Part shown: piece after piece, positions 1-7,080 of the stretch | How the letters are laid out: each line of letters begins with the position of its first letter | Numbering within the stretch: position 1 is the stretch's first letter | Source of the DNA: CAZHTS01 sp964535315 | Lineage (GTDB): Bacteria; Chloroflexota; Anaerolineae; Anaerolineales; Anaerolineaceae | Reading direction: 5' to 3' | Assembly: GCA_964535315.1 (NCBI GenBank) | Contig: CAZHTS010000136.1 | Location: 1-7,935, forward strand | DNA: 7,935 bases | Notes under the pieces: model-generated | Database searches by the model: none | What the model was told of the DNA's origin: nothing | What the model saw: only the letters and a program-made list of their open reading frames with translations | Position numbers and translations under genes: made by a program

Positions 1-117
1 GAACGTTTCCAGCGACATAGAAGCGCCCTGATTCGGCCCAAAGCAATAAGCGCAGTGGGCCGTACAGGCAAGCGAAGGGATCAACATCCAATGGCGTGCA
101 GAAAGTGAAGGCGCCAT
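1..117 (-). CDS. Radical SAM protein, N-terminal 39 codons only (runs off the left edge)
   Basis: An open frame starts with ATG at 117-115 and stays open to base 1. Residues 14-28 read IPSLACTAHCAYCFG followed by P. The cysteines C18, C22 and C25 make the CxxxCxxC motif that binds the 4Fe-4S cluster of radical SAM enzymes, which cleave S-adenosylmethionine to a 5'-deoxyadenosyl radical. The aromatic residue before the last Cys (Y24) is also typical. The start codon is one base after the hsdR stop, and a GAGGGA-like ribosome site lies about 11 bases upstream inside hsdR, so translation may be coupled to hsdR. The cluster motif lies very near the N-terminus, so no leader domain precedes it. The substrate cannot be told from 39 residues. 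Peptide-modifying or enzyme-maturing radical SAM families with 'CxYCFGP'-like motifs are possible, but this is only an impression. The radical SAM call is strong; the subfamily is unknown. Confidence 0.8.
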   Translation of the reverse strand, partial: MAPSLSARHWMLIPSLACTAHCAYCFGPNQGASMSLETF

Positions 118-118
118 T

Positions 119-3106
119 CTAATAATATTCCCTCACATACCCATACGCCCGGTCGAAGAGATCCTGGTCCGTATGCAGCTTGTACTTCAACAGCGCCTTT
201 CGCAGCTCTTTCTGGACCAGGCGTTCGCCTTGACTGGTGTGCTGCCAATCGGGGAACCGGACTTTCTTGACGATCTCGTCGATGTCGGCCACGATGCGCT
301 CGACGATGATGTGAGTGTTCTTATTCTTCGCTTCCTGGAACAATTCGGTCAGTGCTTCTTTGGCCCGGTCGCGCTCTTCTTCCGGATCGGTCTCCTTCTC
401 GGCGGCGACGACTTCCTGCGCCAGTTCGAGGATCTGCTTCAGAAATTCCAGACTGGTGAGGAAACCCTGCTCATGGCGCTCTTTGATCCGCTCCAACCGC
501 TCCCCCAGGGCAATGAAGCGAGGATGCTTCATATGCTTGCGCAGCCGCGCCACCAGCATGATCTCGATCTCCCGCGCTTTGCGGCCCGGATCTGACTCCT
601 TCAGCAGGTCGTTCAGAACCTGAGCATCGAGCACCAAAGTCTCCACATCGTCGCGCAGGGATTCCAGATGCACGTTCTGATTGATCAACTCGACGGTCTT
701 GGCCCCCAGGGCATGCCAGAGCAGCTTGCCGTTTCCGCTCGGCGGCTTGACCGATTCATAGACCTGAGTGAGCCAGCAATAGTCTTTCTCGTAAGGGCTG
801 AGGCAGGAATCGGGCGACAGGGCTTCCCAAAGGGTCCCCAAAACCGAATAATCTCCGGCGAATTGATCGCGGGTGGCGTTGTCGGGCAGACATTGCTGCG
901 CGGCGGCCAGGCCTTCATAGCCCCCCACGCTGCGGTCCACGCCGGCAAAGAACGCCAGGCATTTCTGCACTTGCATAGGCAATGCCTGGCGCAATTGTTC
1001 GATATTGGAAACGACCTGCTGCACGGCTTTCTCGTCGAAATCCAACGCCTGGGCCACATCGTCGAAAATGCCGATGTAATCCACGATCAGACCGTGGGTC
1101 TTTTCCTGTCCGAAGGTGCGATTCGTCCGGCAGATCGCCTGGAGCAGGTTGTGATCCTTCATCGGCTTGTCCAGATACATCACCTGCAAGATGGGCGCAT
1201 CGAAACCGGTGAGCAACTTGCTGGTAACGATGATAAACTGGAGCGGATCGGCCGGATCGCGGAACCGATCGAGCAGCTTCTCCTCGGCTTCTTTCTCCCG
1301 AATATGCCGCTTCCATTCGAGCGGATCGTTTTGCGCCGTCGTCATAACGATGGCGCTGGCCTCGGGTCCCACCAATTCATCCAACACCTGCTTATAGAGC
1401 ACGCAGCATTCCCGATCGAAAACCACGATCTGCGCTTTGAAACCGTTGGGCTCCACCTTTTGCTTGAAATGGCGGACCATGTGCTGCACCACCGCCCTGA
1501 TCCGTTCGGGGTTCTTCACCAGGACGGCCATCCGGGCCGCCCGGCGAGCTAATTCGTCGCTGTCGGCCTCGCTCAAATTGCCGGTGAGGGTCCGATAGGC
1601 TTCGTCGATGGCGGCCCGGTCAATCTTGAGCCGCACTTCCGGCGCCTCGAAATGCAACGGCAGGGTGGCATGATCGCGGATGGAATCCTGGAAAGAATAG
1701 CGGCTCATATACCCCTGCTCGTCCTCGTCGGCGCCGAAGGCCCAGAAGGTATTGTGATCGGCGCGGTTGATCGGGGTGCCGGTCAGGCCAAACAGAAAGG
1801 CGTTGGGCAGGGCATCACGCATGTTGCGGCCCAGGTCGCCTTCTTGAGTACGATGGGCTTCATCGACCATGACGATGATGTTCGAGCGCTCGTTGAGCCG
1901 GCCGCCGGCCTCGGCAAATTTATGGATCGTGGTGATCAATACTTTGCGGGCATCCTGCTTCAGTAAGGCCTGCAGCTCTTCCCGGCTTGCCGCGCTGACC
2001 ATGTTGGGCACATCGGTCGCATTGAACGTGGCGGTGATCTGGGTATCGAGGTCGATGCGGTCCACCACAATAATCACGGTGGGATTGCCGAGCTGAGGAT
2101 GGAGCCGCAGCTTCTGCGCGGCAAAGACCATCAACAACGACTTGCCGCTGCCCTGGAAATGCCAGATAAGCCCCTTTTTGGGGTATCCCTTGAGCACCCG
2201 GGCCACGATCTGATTGGTGGTCTCGTACTGTTGATAGCGGCAGATGAGCTTGATCCGGCGGTATTTTTTATCGGTGGCAAAGAGGGTGAAATTCAGGGCG
2301 ATATCGAGCACGACCTCCGGCCGCAGCATGTTCTGGACGGCCAGTTGGACATCGATCAGGCTCCCCTCCCCTTGAGCACTGCCGCCGAATCGAGGTCCGG
2401 TACCGATCCGCCAGGGGCCCCAATCTTCGATCGGCATCTTGACCGCGCCGTAGCGGAACAGCTTGCCTTCGGAGGCAAAGGAGAAGACATTGGGGACGAA
2501 CATGGCCGGCGCTTCTTTTTCATAGATCTGGTTGATCTGGAAAGCGCCGTCGAACCAGGTCACCGCGCTGCGGGTCGGGGTCTTGACCTCGCCGATGACC
2601 AGGGGCAGGCCGTTGACGACGAAGACGATATCGAAGCGCTTCTCCACCGCGCCGGCCTGATAGGTCCATTGATGGGTCACCACCAGCCGGTTCCGGCCGG
2701 GATCGGAAAAATCCACCAGCCGCACCGGCGTATGCTCGCCGGCCGGACCGAAGGGCAGGCTCTTTTCGCCCCGCACCCACGCCATGAAATTCTCATTGGC
2801 CCGCACCAGCCCGTCGGCCTGGACGGAGAGCAGGCAGGCCCGCAAATTGTAAATCACCTCGTCGGCGCGATCGGGCCGGGCGGCAATTTCGGGATTGAGC
2901 CGGATCAGCGCCTCGCGCAACCAGGGCTCTACCAGCACTTCATCCGGCCGGCGAGGAATGCCGGTGTGAGGGAGATAAGCCCAGCGAACTCCCGGCAAAG
3001 CGGCCCCGGCATATTTCGCCGGATCTTCCTGTACGACGCCCGCCGGTTTTCGGGTGACTGCATCCAGAATCATCTGTTCGACCGTATTGGACTCGGTGAA
3101 GGTCAT
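119..3106 (-). CDS. hsdR: Type I restriction-modification enzyme, restriction/translocase subunit HsdR
   Basis: This is the motor and nuclease subunit of a type I R-M complex. It translocates DNA using ATP and cuts unmethylated DNA away from the recognition site, acting with HsdM and HsdS. The N-terminal HSDR_N region (about 30-230) has the PD-(D/E)xK nuclease signature: D159 in FDIVFVV, then E173 and K175 in IGEVKTP. The superfamily 2 helicase core follows: Walker A QGSGKS (318-323), DEAH box (415-418), motif III LTGTP (441-445), motif V-like LLTGFDAP (631-638) and motif VI QAICRTNR (656-663). The C-terminal third (about 690-995) is helical and charged, as expected for the part that docks on the methylase core. 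The length of 995 aa is normal for the family and no frameshift or lost catalytic residue is seen. The ATG at 3106 has an AAAGGCGG-like ribosome site just upstream. It is separated from the upstream cassette by a terminator-like hairpin, so it may have its own promoter, though I see no clear one. Confidence 0.97.
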   Translation of the reverse strand: MTFTESNTVEQMILDAVTRKPAGVVQEDPAKYAGAALPGVRWAYLPHTGIPRRPDEVLVEPWLREALIRLNPEIAARPDRADEVIYNLRACLLSVQADGLVRANENFMAWVRGEKSLPFGPAGEHTPVRLVDFSDPGRNRLVVTHQWTYQAGAVEKRFDIVFVVNGLPLVIGEVKTPTRSAVTWFDGAFQINQIYEKEAPAMFVPNVFSFASEGKLFRYGAVKMPIEDWGPWRIGTGPRFGGSAQGEGSLIDVQLAVQNMLRPEVVLDIALNFTLFATDKKYRRIKLICRYQQYETTNQIVARVLKGYPKKGLIWHFQGSGKSLLMVFAAQKLRLHPQLGNPTVIIVVDRIDLDTQITATFNATDVPNMVSAASREELQALLKQDARKVLITTIHKFAEAGGRLNERSNIIVMVDEAHRTQEGDLGRNMRDALPNAFLFGLTGTPINRADHNTFWAFGADEDEQGYMSRYSFQDSIRDHATLPLHFEAPEVRLKIDRAAIDEAYRTLTGNLSEADSDELARRAARMAVLVKNPERIRAVVQHMVRHFKQKVEPNGFKAQIVVFDRECCVLYKQVLDELVGPEASAIVMTTAQNDPLEWKRHIREKEAEEKLLDRFRDPADPLQFIIVTSKLLTGFDAPILQVMYLDKPMKDHNLLQAICRTNRTFGQEKTHGLIVDYIGIFDDVAQALDFDEKAVQQVVSNIEQLRQALPMQVQKCLAFFAGVDRSVGGYEGLAAAQQCLPDNATRDQFAGDYSVLGTLWEALSPDSCLSPYEKDYCWLTQVYESVKPPSGNGKLLWHALGAKTVELINQNVHLESLRDDVETLVLDAQVLNDLLKESDPGRKAREIEIMLVARLRKHMKHPRFIALGERLERIKERHEQGFLTSLEFLKQILELAQEVVAAEKETDPEEERDRAKEALTELFQEAKNKNTHIIVERIVADIDEIVKKVRFPDWQHTSQGERLVQKELRKALLKYKLHTDQDLFDRAYGYVREYY

Positions 3107-3349
3107 ACCGGACCGCCTTTCTGTTTTTATTTTTCTCTTTTACCAATGCAGTCTGTTTTCAGCGTCCCGCCATGTGCGGTTAGTCTGGAAAAAAAGCACA
3201 TATTTTCGGCGGCTTTCTGAAGCCGCCGAAAATATAAATAAAAACAACTCTCTCCCCCTATCCAGCGCGTCGCTTTTTACCAGGAGAGTACCTGTTGCGG
3301 GGCGTAAAAACCGTTTTTAATCCGTACTTATGAACAATTACACAAGGCA
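3107..3349. other. Intergenic stretch between the PIN-like gene and hsdR
   Basis: This 243-base stretch holds no supportable gene. It contains the hairpin at 3200-3235, annotated separately, and AT-rich flanks on both sides of it. The 93 bases between the hairpin and the hsdR start should hold the hsdR promoter if the hairpin terminates transcription. On the minus strand I see AT-rich sequence there but no convincing -35/-10 pair with proper spacing. A weak ACTCTC/GAGAGT inverted pair with a long loop lies around 3247-3289 and is probably chance. A plus-strand open frame across it has no family features. Confidence 0.6.
3189..3235 (-). terminator. Probable intrinsic terminator after the ATPase/nuclease cassette
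   Basis: Bases 3200-3215 and 3220-3235 form a perfect 16-bp inverted repeat around a 4-base loop (TCTG on the plus strand). The inner nine pairs are GC-rich (CGGCGGCTT paired with AAGCCGCCG) and the outer pairs are AT-rich. Read on the minus strand, the stem is followed by GTGC and then seven Ts (A-run at 3189-3195), which is the order expected of a rho-independent terminator for leftward transcription. On the plus strand no T-run follows. It lies about 115 bases after the stop of the PIN-like gene and 94 bases before the hsdR start. The four-base gap before the T-run is slightly unusual. A small repeat or MITE-like palindrome is the alternative reading. Confidence 0.62.
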
Positions 3350-3850
3350 TTACTTCTTAAACTTGTAATCCGGGCAAAGAAACCGTACGTGTACTCCATT
3401 TCGTTCCAGGACCTCTCGATAATGCCACCAATCGCTATCCACTGCATCAAGAACAGGGGGATGTTCGGGATGAATGTAAGCCACAGCAACAAATTTGCGA
3501 TCAGAAGGATCAAAATCAGCTAAAGCCGGGTCCGTTGGAAATTCCATAAAATCACGTGGTGGATCTAAATCGTCAGTAGGATTAATCGTAATGCTCCGAT
3601 CGCAACATTCCGGGTTGGCCTGATTAAGGACCAGCCAGCGAAAGAACCTGTCCCCGGCTCCGGGCTGACCTGAATAGTTCAAACGGTCTCCGTATTCGTC
3701 AACAATATACCCGTCGTTATCGATAACGATGATATTGCCTTCATAGAAACTTTCCAACCAATCAATACAGTGTAAAACACAATCGACCGAAGCCTGGTGA
3801 GCTTTTTTGTTGGCCACAAGGGCGACGTTGGTATCCACAATAGCTTTCAT
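3350..3850 (-). CDS. Small PIN-domain-like putative nuclease (166 aa)
   Basis: No named family was recognised with certainty, but the motif layout is that of a PIN-fold nuclease, a metal-dependent RNase fold. The N-terminus reads MKAIVDTNVALVANKK, giving the first acidic residue D6 with the typical DTN. D51 and E52 in IVDEYGDRL sit where the second acidic residue is expected. FDPSDRKFVAVA (113-124) gives D117 in the usual D-x-x-hydrophobic-A-x-A setting. DAVDSDWW (135-142) gives the last acid, D138 or D140. Such proteins usually cut single-stranded RNA, often tRNA or mRNA, and many are toxins; cleavage here is inferred. There is no signal peptide or membrane segment, so it is cytosolic. The ATG is 7 bases after the stop of the DUF3696-type ATPase, with only a weak ribosome site, suggesting translational coupling. 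No small antitoxin gene is adjacent; the ATPase may instead control it. It is the last gene of the cassette, followed by a probable terminator. Confidence 0.72.
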   Translation of the reverse strand: MKAIVDTNVALVANKKAHQASVDCVLHCIDWLESFYEGNIIVIDNDGYIVDEYGDRLNYSGQPGAGDRFFRWLVLNQANPECCDRSITINPTDDLDPPRDFMEFPTDPALADFDPSDRKFVAVAYIHPEHPPVLDAVDSDWWHYREVLERNGVHVRFLCPDYKFKK

Positions 3851-3857
3851 GGTTTTG

Positions 3858-5249
3858 TCACTCTGAACTTTCTTTTGCCTTTTTGGCCCTTTGCCGCCGG
3901 CGCATTTCGGCTTTGGTCAACGCCACCAGATCCCCCATCTCGTCTCCGAAAAAGTCCTTGGGCCAGTTGGTAATATTGCCGTATTCGTCCAGGTTCAAAG
4001 GTTCCAGTCTAGATTCTCCGTCTTCAAATTTCGTAAAATAAAGGGCCGTCTGATCCGCCGTCAGTTCTTCTTCGGCAATTCGCCGCTGCAACCGATGCAG
4101 CAAATGCTCGCTGTGGCTTTCAATAATGAGCTGAATATGGCGAGTCTTGATCGCATCGATGAAAACATCGGCCAGACCAGCCTGAACCGCTGGATGCAAA
4201 TGGATCTCCGGCTGCTCCAGAATAATGGTCGAACCCTCAGGCACATAATAACAAAGGATCAACACAGGTAAGACTTGAGATACCCCGAAACCAACATCAG
4301 TAATCAATACTTCTGAAGAATCGGCAGAACGTTTTACCCGAACTTCATATTCGTTGCGCCCCGGAGCTATTGGTTCCACTGTAAACGCTTCTATAAGCCC
4401 TAATTCCTGTAGCCATTCAGCAATTCGCGCTTCTATTGTCTGTACCTTTTCATTTCTGCGATCCGCAAGATAGAGATTCCATTTTCGAGTAGCCAACAAA
4501 GCCGGAATTGACCGCTCCCCTCGACGGCCCACATCTTGAGGTTGATCACCAGCCCACACATAACTCCGATGAGGATATTCTCGCAATGGCCCCAAATAGT
4601 AAATATTTTCAGAAAGATTTTGAAAAGCGAGCTCCAAATCAGATAACACACTGGCATTCTGATAAGCTGTTTTTGCCTGATCTGGAAAACCATAACATTT
4701 GACAGGAGAAGGCAGTGGGTTTGCGCCACTCCGAATTGGTAGTAGATCATAATTTTCATCAATCAGAATATATTTATCTTTAGATTCACACTGCATTCCA
4801 ATGCTGTTAAGTATATTGTTATGATAAAAAGTATATTTAAATTCTGCTATATTCATAATTTCTGAAGTTTCAACTATCTCCGCGGAAAATTCAAGCATTT
4901 CCACCGGTTCAAGAAGCGCACCAGGACTCGTATTTGGAGCAAAAACAACAAATTTGTTAATCGGTTTCCATTGAATAAAAAACTTCAGCTCCGCCGGCAA
5001 TTGATGCCCCCACACGATATCGGAAAATGTCCCCAGATCCACGTAGGCGCGTTCATCGTTCGTCGTTGAGGTATACAGCACCCGCTTGCGGTCCGCCGAC
5101 TCGACCGTCTGTTTGAGCATCAACAGCCACTGTAACAGCGCCGTTTTTCCCGAGCTGTTTGCCCCGAAGATCGCGGTGATCGGCGCCAGGCGCATCTCGC
5201 CGGTGTCGCGCCACGACTTGAAATTCTCGATTCTCAATTGGGTAATCAT
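3858..5249 (-). CDS. AAA/ABC-type ATPase with DUF3696-like C-terminus (463 aa)
   Basis: This is a soluble RecF/SMC/OLD-like ATPase. The N-terminus MITQLRIENFKSW is the typical first strand of the family. Walker A is GANSSGKT (29-36), an ABC-signature-like segment DVGFGVSQVLP lies at 318-328, Walker B with D-loop is IILEQPEIHLHP (342-353), and the switch histidine is H379 in IESHSEHLL. The C-terminus has YGNITNWPKDFFGDEM (423-438), which resembles the DUF3696 tail. The position normally held by the catalytic Glu is Q346 (LEQPE), suggesting slow hydrolysis or a regulatory ATP-binding role; this may be common in the subfamily. The middle (about 100-215) is poorly conserved and very AT-rich. I chose ATG at 5249, preceded by a GGGGGAAGG-like ribosome site and 26 bases after the preceding stop, rather than an upstream TTG at 5273. 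Its closeness to the PIN-like gene suggests it senses a signal and controls that effector; this is inference. Confidence 0.9.
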   Translation of the reverse strand: MITQLRIENFKSWRDTGEMRLAPITAIFGANSSGKTALLQWLLMLKQTVESADRKRVLYTSTTNDERAYVDLGTFSDIVWGHQLPAELKFFIQWKPINKFVVFAPNTSPGALLEPVEMLEFSAEIVETSEIMNIAEFKYTFYHNNILNSIGMQCESKDKYILIDENYDLLPIRSGANPLPSPVKCYGFPDQAKTAYQNASVLSDLELAFQNLSENIYYLGPLREYPHRSYVWAGDQPQDVGRRGERSIPALLATRKWNLYLADRRNEKVQTIEARIAEWLQELGLIEAFTVEPIAPGRNEYEVRVKRSADSSEVLITDVGFGVSQVLPVLILCYYVPEGSTIILEQPEIHLHPAVQAGLADVFIDAIKTRHIQLIIESHSEHLLHRLQRRIAEEELTADQTALYFTKFEDGESRLEPLNLDEYGNITNWPKDFFGDEMGDLVALTKAEMRRRQRAKKAKESSE

Positions 5250-5275
5250 TCCCTTCCCCCTTTTACGCCGCAACC

Positions 5276-5908
5276 TTACGGCGTCACCACAATCTCACCG
5301 TTCCGATGCGCTGCAACCAATTGCTCAAAAGCATGGTAAAGCCGCCGAAACGACCGCGATCGCTCGAAAACCGCAGCGACATCTAACTCCCGGGTATAAG
5401 CCGCCTGATGTTCCACCTGCCGATAGCCCAGGTTCCGCGTCAACCAATGTTTGGGATCGCGAATCGCTTCGGGATCTCCTTCATATCTCTGCCCGTCGGG
5501 AGCAATGGTCTCCAGACTGGCCAGGAACCAGCTTTCATATTCCCGGTGGGCGCAGACCACCACGATCGAAAAAGGCCAGGCACCATGTTCCTGAATCTTT
5601 CGGGCGACTTCCGGCCCCACTTCACAGGGCAAACCGTCGTCCAGATCGAAAAGCACCAATACCGCTGCACAATCCGGAAAACATCGATGAGCATCCAGGG
5701 CTTGAATTACATTTTCCGTACAGGGATAGAAATCGCCGCAGGAAGCCATCCGCCAGGGCTGCTTTTTCTTTGGAACGGATAAATTCCAATATCCCTGATC
5801 CAATAGCATTTTGGATACCAGTTCCTCGACCGCTGCCAATTGATTCGGCCCCGGACGATCGGCCTCGCCATGGCCTTCTACGATGCTGTAGATTTTATTC
5901 CCCGGCAT
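5276..5908 (-). CDS. DUF4276-like TOPRIM-fold protein, putative nuclease (210 aa)
   Basis: The sequence matches the DUF4276 pattern. An N-terminal strand ends in YSIVEGHGE (7-15), giving the TOPRIM-type glutamate E11. A second strand ends in VLFDLDDG (85-92) with the DxD pair D88 and D90. REYESWFLASLE (122-133) is the conserved 'ExExWF' stretch, and the C-terminal helix with RSFRRLYHAFEQLV (185-198) is typical. These acidic residues could bind metal for cleavage or nicking of nucleic acid, as in TOPRIM effectors of OLD/Gabija/PARIS-type systems; activity is inferred. The start ATG at 5908 lies inside the end of the upstream ATPase gene, overlapping it by 14 bases, with a strong GGAGGAG ribosome site 4 bases before it. 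A longer frame from 5986 adds 26 Arg/Pro-rich residues that precede the conserved start and are rejected. The overlap indicates coupled production with the ATPase, its likely partner. Confidence 0.85.
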   Translation of the reverse strand: MPGNKIYSIVEGHGEADRPGPNQLAAVEELVSKMLLDQGYWNLSVPKKKQPWRMASCGDFYPCTENVIQALDAHRCFPDCAAVLVLFDLDDGLPCEVGPEVARKIQEHGAWPFSIVVVCAHREYESWFLASLETIAPDGQRYEGDPEAIRDPKHWLTRNLGYRQVEHQAAYTRELDVAAVFERSRSFRRLYHAFEQLVAAHRNGEIVVTP

Positions 5909-7076
5909 CCGGCTCCTCCGAGGTTTCCTCGCCGGCTTCGGTCTCCCGATAGAGCCCCTGGGCGCGCAACAACTGCCCCGGCGCAAAAAGCCGCTTGCGA
6001 ATGATCTCTTTCTGCGCGGCCTCGATCGGACCGATATGCGTCACGCCGTCGATCTTTTCCACAATCCGCAGTTGTTCCGCAGTACAGAGATCCAACAGAT
6101 CGGGACTGTGGGTTGTAACAATGATTTGGCTGCGTTCCGAGGCCTTCTGGATCTCTTCCCACAAGGCCGCCATCGCTCCGGGATGGATGTTCAATTCCGG
6201 CTCTTCCAGGATGATCAACGGCCGCGGCGGTTCCTGATACAAAGCGGCCAGCAGCCCCAAAATCCGCAGCGTCCCGTCGGATTCCTGAAACAGCTCAAAG
6301 GGCAGCGTGGAATCTTTTTCTATATGGTTCAACCGGGTCACCAGATATCCCCCCACCTGATCCACCTGATACCCGCTGATATCCCCCAGCACCCTCTGCA
6401 AGGCCTGCTCCAGAAGAGAAGCAGTCTCTTGATATTCCTGCTTCAACTTCCGCAAAAAGCTCGCCAGATTATCCGCATTTTCACTCAATGGATAAGGATT
6501 GGAAGGTTTCTCCGGCTCTTTGAGCAATCGCGGAACGATCATATAAGAATTGATGCCGGTAAAGAACTCCCGAACTCCTACAAAAAAAGGTTCATTTCCT
6601 ACAATCGACAAAGCCAGGGTTTTGGATGATAAGAAAAATTCTCCCTGTAGAGGTTTTTCCACCATAACCCCATCAATTATTCTGTAAAAAAATTCTTCAT
6701 CTTCCCAAGATTCACTGTCATGAAGTTTATTAGCCTTACATGTTTCTTCTGTGATTTCATAGTCTCCAGAAGTTCCCCGGTCCAATTCCAAAAAATAATT
6801 GGCAGAAAAAACCCTATCAATTTCGGCTTGAAATTCAATTTCTATAATGGAGTTTCTATTTCCTTTGGCCGACCGATGCAATAAATTTTCAATTCCCCCA
6901 CGGCGGGAGACAGCCGGATCCAAACCCTGAGTCAAAGCATCCCGCATAAAGCGCAAAATATCAATAAAGTTGCTTTTCCCTGAACCGTTGGCTCCCACCA
7001 AAACCGTCAATGGTCCAAGATCCACGGTTTCTTCGGCAAAACTCAGATAATTTTTAATCCGCACCTGTTTAAGCAT
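5895..7076 (-). CDS. AAA/ABC-type ATPase, AAA_21-like (393 aa), partner of the DUF4276-like protein
   Basis: This is a RecF/SMC-like ATPase expected to dimerise head to tail and bind two ATPs. The N-terminus MLKQVRIKNYLSF and VLVGANGSGKSNFID contain Walker A GANGSGKS (28-35). An ABC-signature-like SDGTLRILGLLAALY lies at 266-280, Walker B with D-loop LIILEEPELNIHPGA at 287-301, and the switch histidine is H323 in VTTHSPDLLD. Unlike the second ATPase of the cassette, it keeps the catalytic-position glutamate (E292). The middle region (about 85-200) is the variable insert that in related proteins forms the sensing or partner-binding part; it is AT-rich here. The tail (after about 375) is acidic and low-complexity, and its coding sequence holds the ribosome site and start of the next gene. 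The ATG at 7076 has GAGGAG 6 bases upstream. It lies 83 bases after the hsdS stop, so it may be transcribed from the hsd promoter. COG4637-type ATPases next to DUF4276 genes are a known pairing. Confidence 0.92.
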   Translation of the reverse strand: MLKQVRIKNYLSFAEETVDLGPLTVLVGANGSGKSNFIDILRFMRDALTQGLDPAVSRRGGIENLLHRSAKGNRNSIIEIEFQAEIDRVFSANYFLELDRGTSGDYEITEETCKANKLHDSESWEDEEFFYRIIDGVMVEKPLQGEFFLSSKTLALSIVGNEPFFVGVREFFTGINSYMIVPRLLKEPEKPSNPYPLSENADNLASFLRKLKQEYQETASLLEQALQRVLGDISGYQVDQVGGYLVTRLNHIEKDSTLPFELFQESDGTLRILGLLAALYQEPPRPLIILEEPELNIHPGAMAALWEEIQKASERSQIIVTTHSPDLLDLCTAEQLRIVEKIDGVTHIGPIEAAQKEIIRKRLFAPGQLLRAQGLYRETEAGEETSEEPDAGE

Positions 7077-7080
7077 CTGC

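Noticed and set aside
668..1552. 294-aa plus-strand open frame antisense to hsdR
   Set aside because: It lies wholly opposite the helicase-coding part of hsdR, shows no family motif, and is explained by the GC-rich codon pattern of hsdR.
2099..3220. 373-aa plus-strand open frame antisense to the 5' part of hsdR
   Set aside because: Its protein is a His/Asp/Gly-rich string with no recognisable domain, and it mirrors the well-supported HsdR nuclease domain on the other strand.
3246..3292. ACTCTC...GAGAGT inverted pair in the intergenic stretch
   Set aside because: The arms are only six bases with a loop of over 30 bases; not distinguishable from chance.
5250..5273. Earlier TTG start for the DUF3696-type ATPase (adds MRRKRGKG)
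   Set aside because: The ATG at 5249 begins the conserved MITQLRIENF strand and has a purine-rich ribosome site just before it; the added residues are basic and not family-like.
5909..5986. Longer start for the DUF4276-like gene (26 extra residues)
   Set aside because: The extra residues are Arg/Pro-rich shadow coding inside the ATPase gene, whereas the ATG at 5908 has a strong GGAGGAG site and starts right at the conserved first strand.
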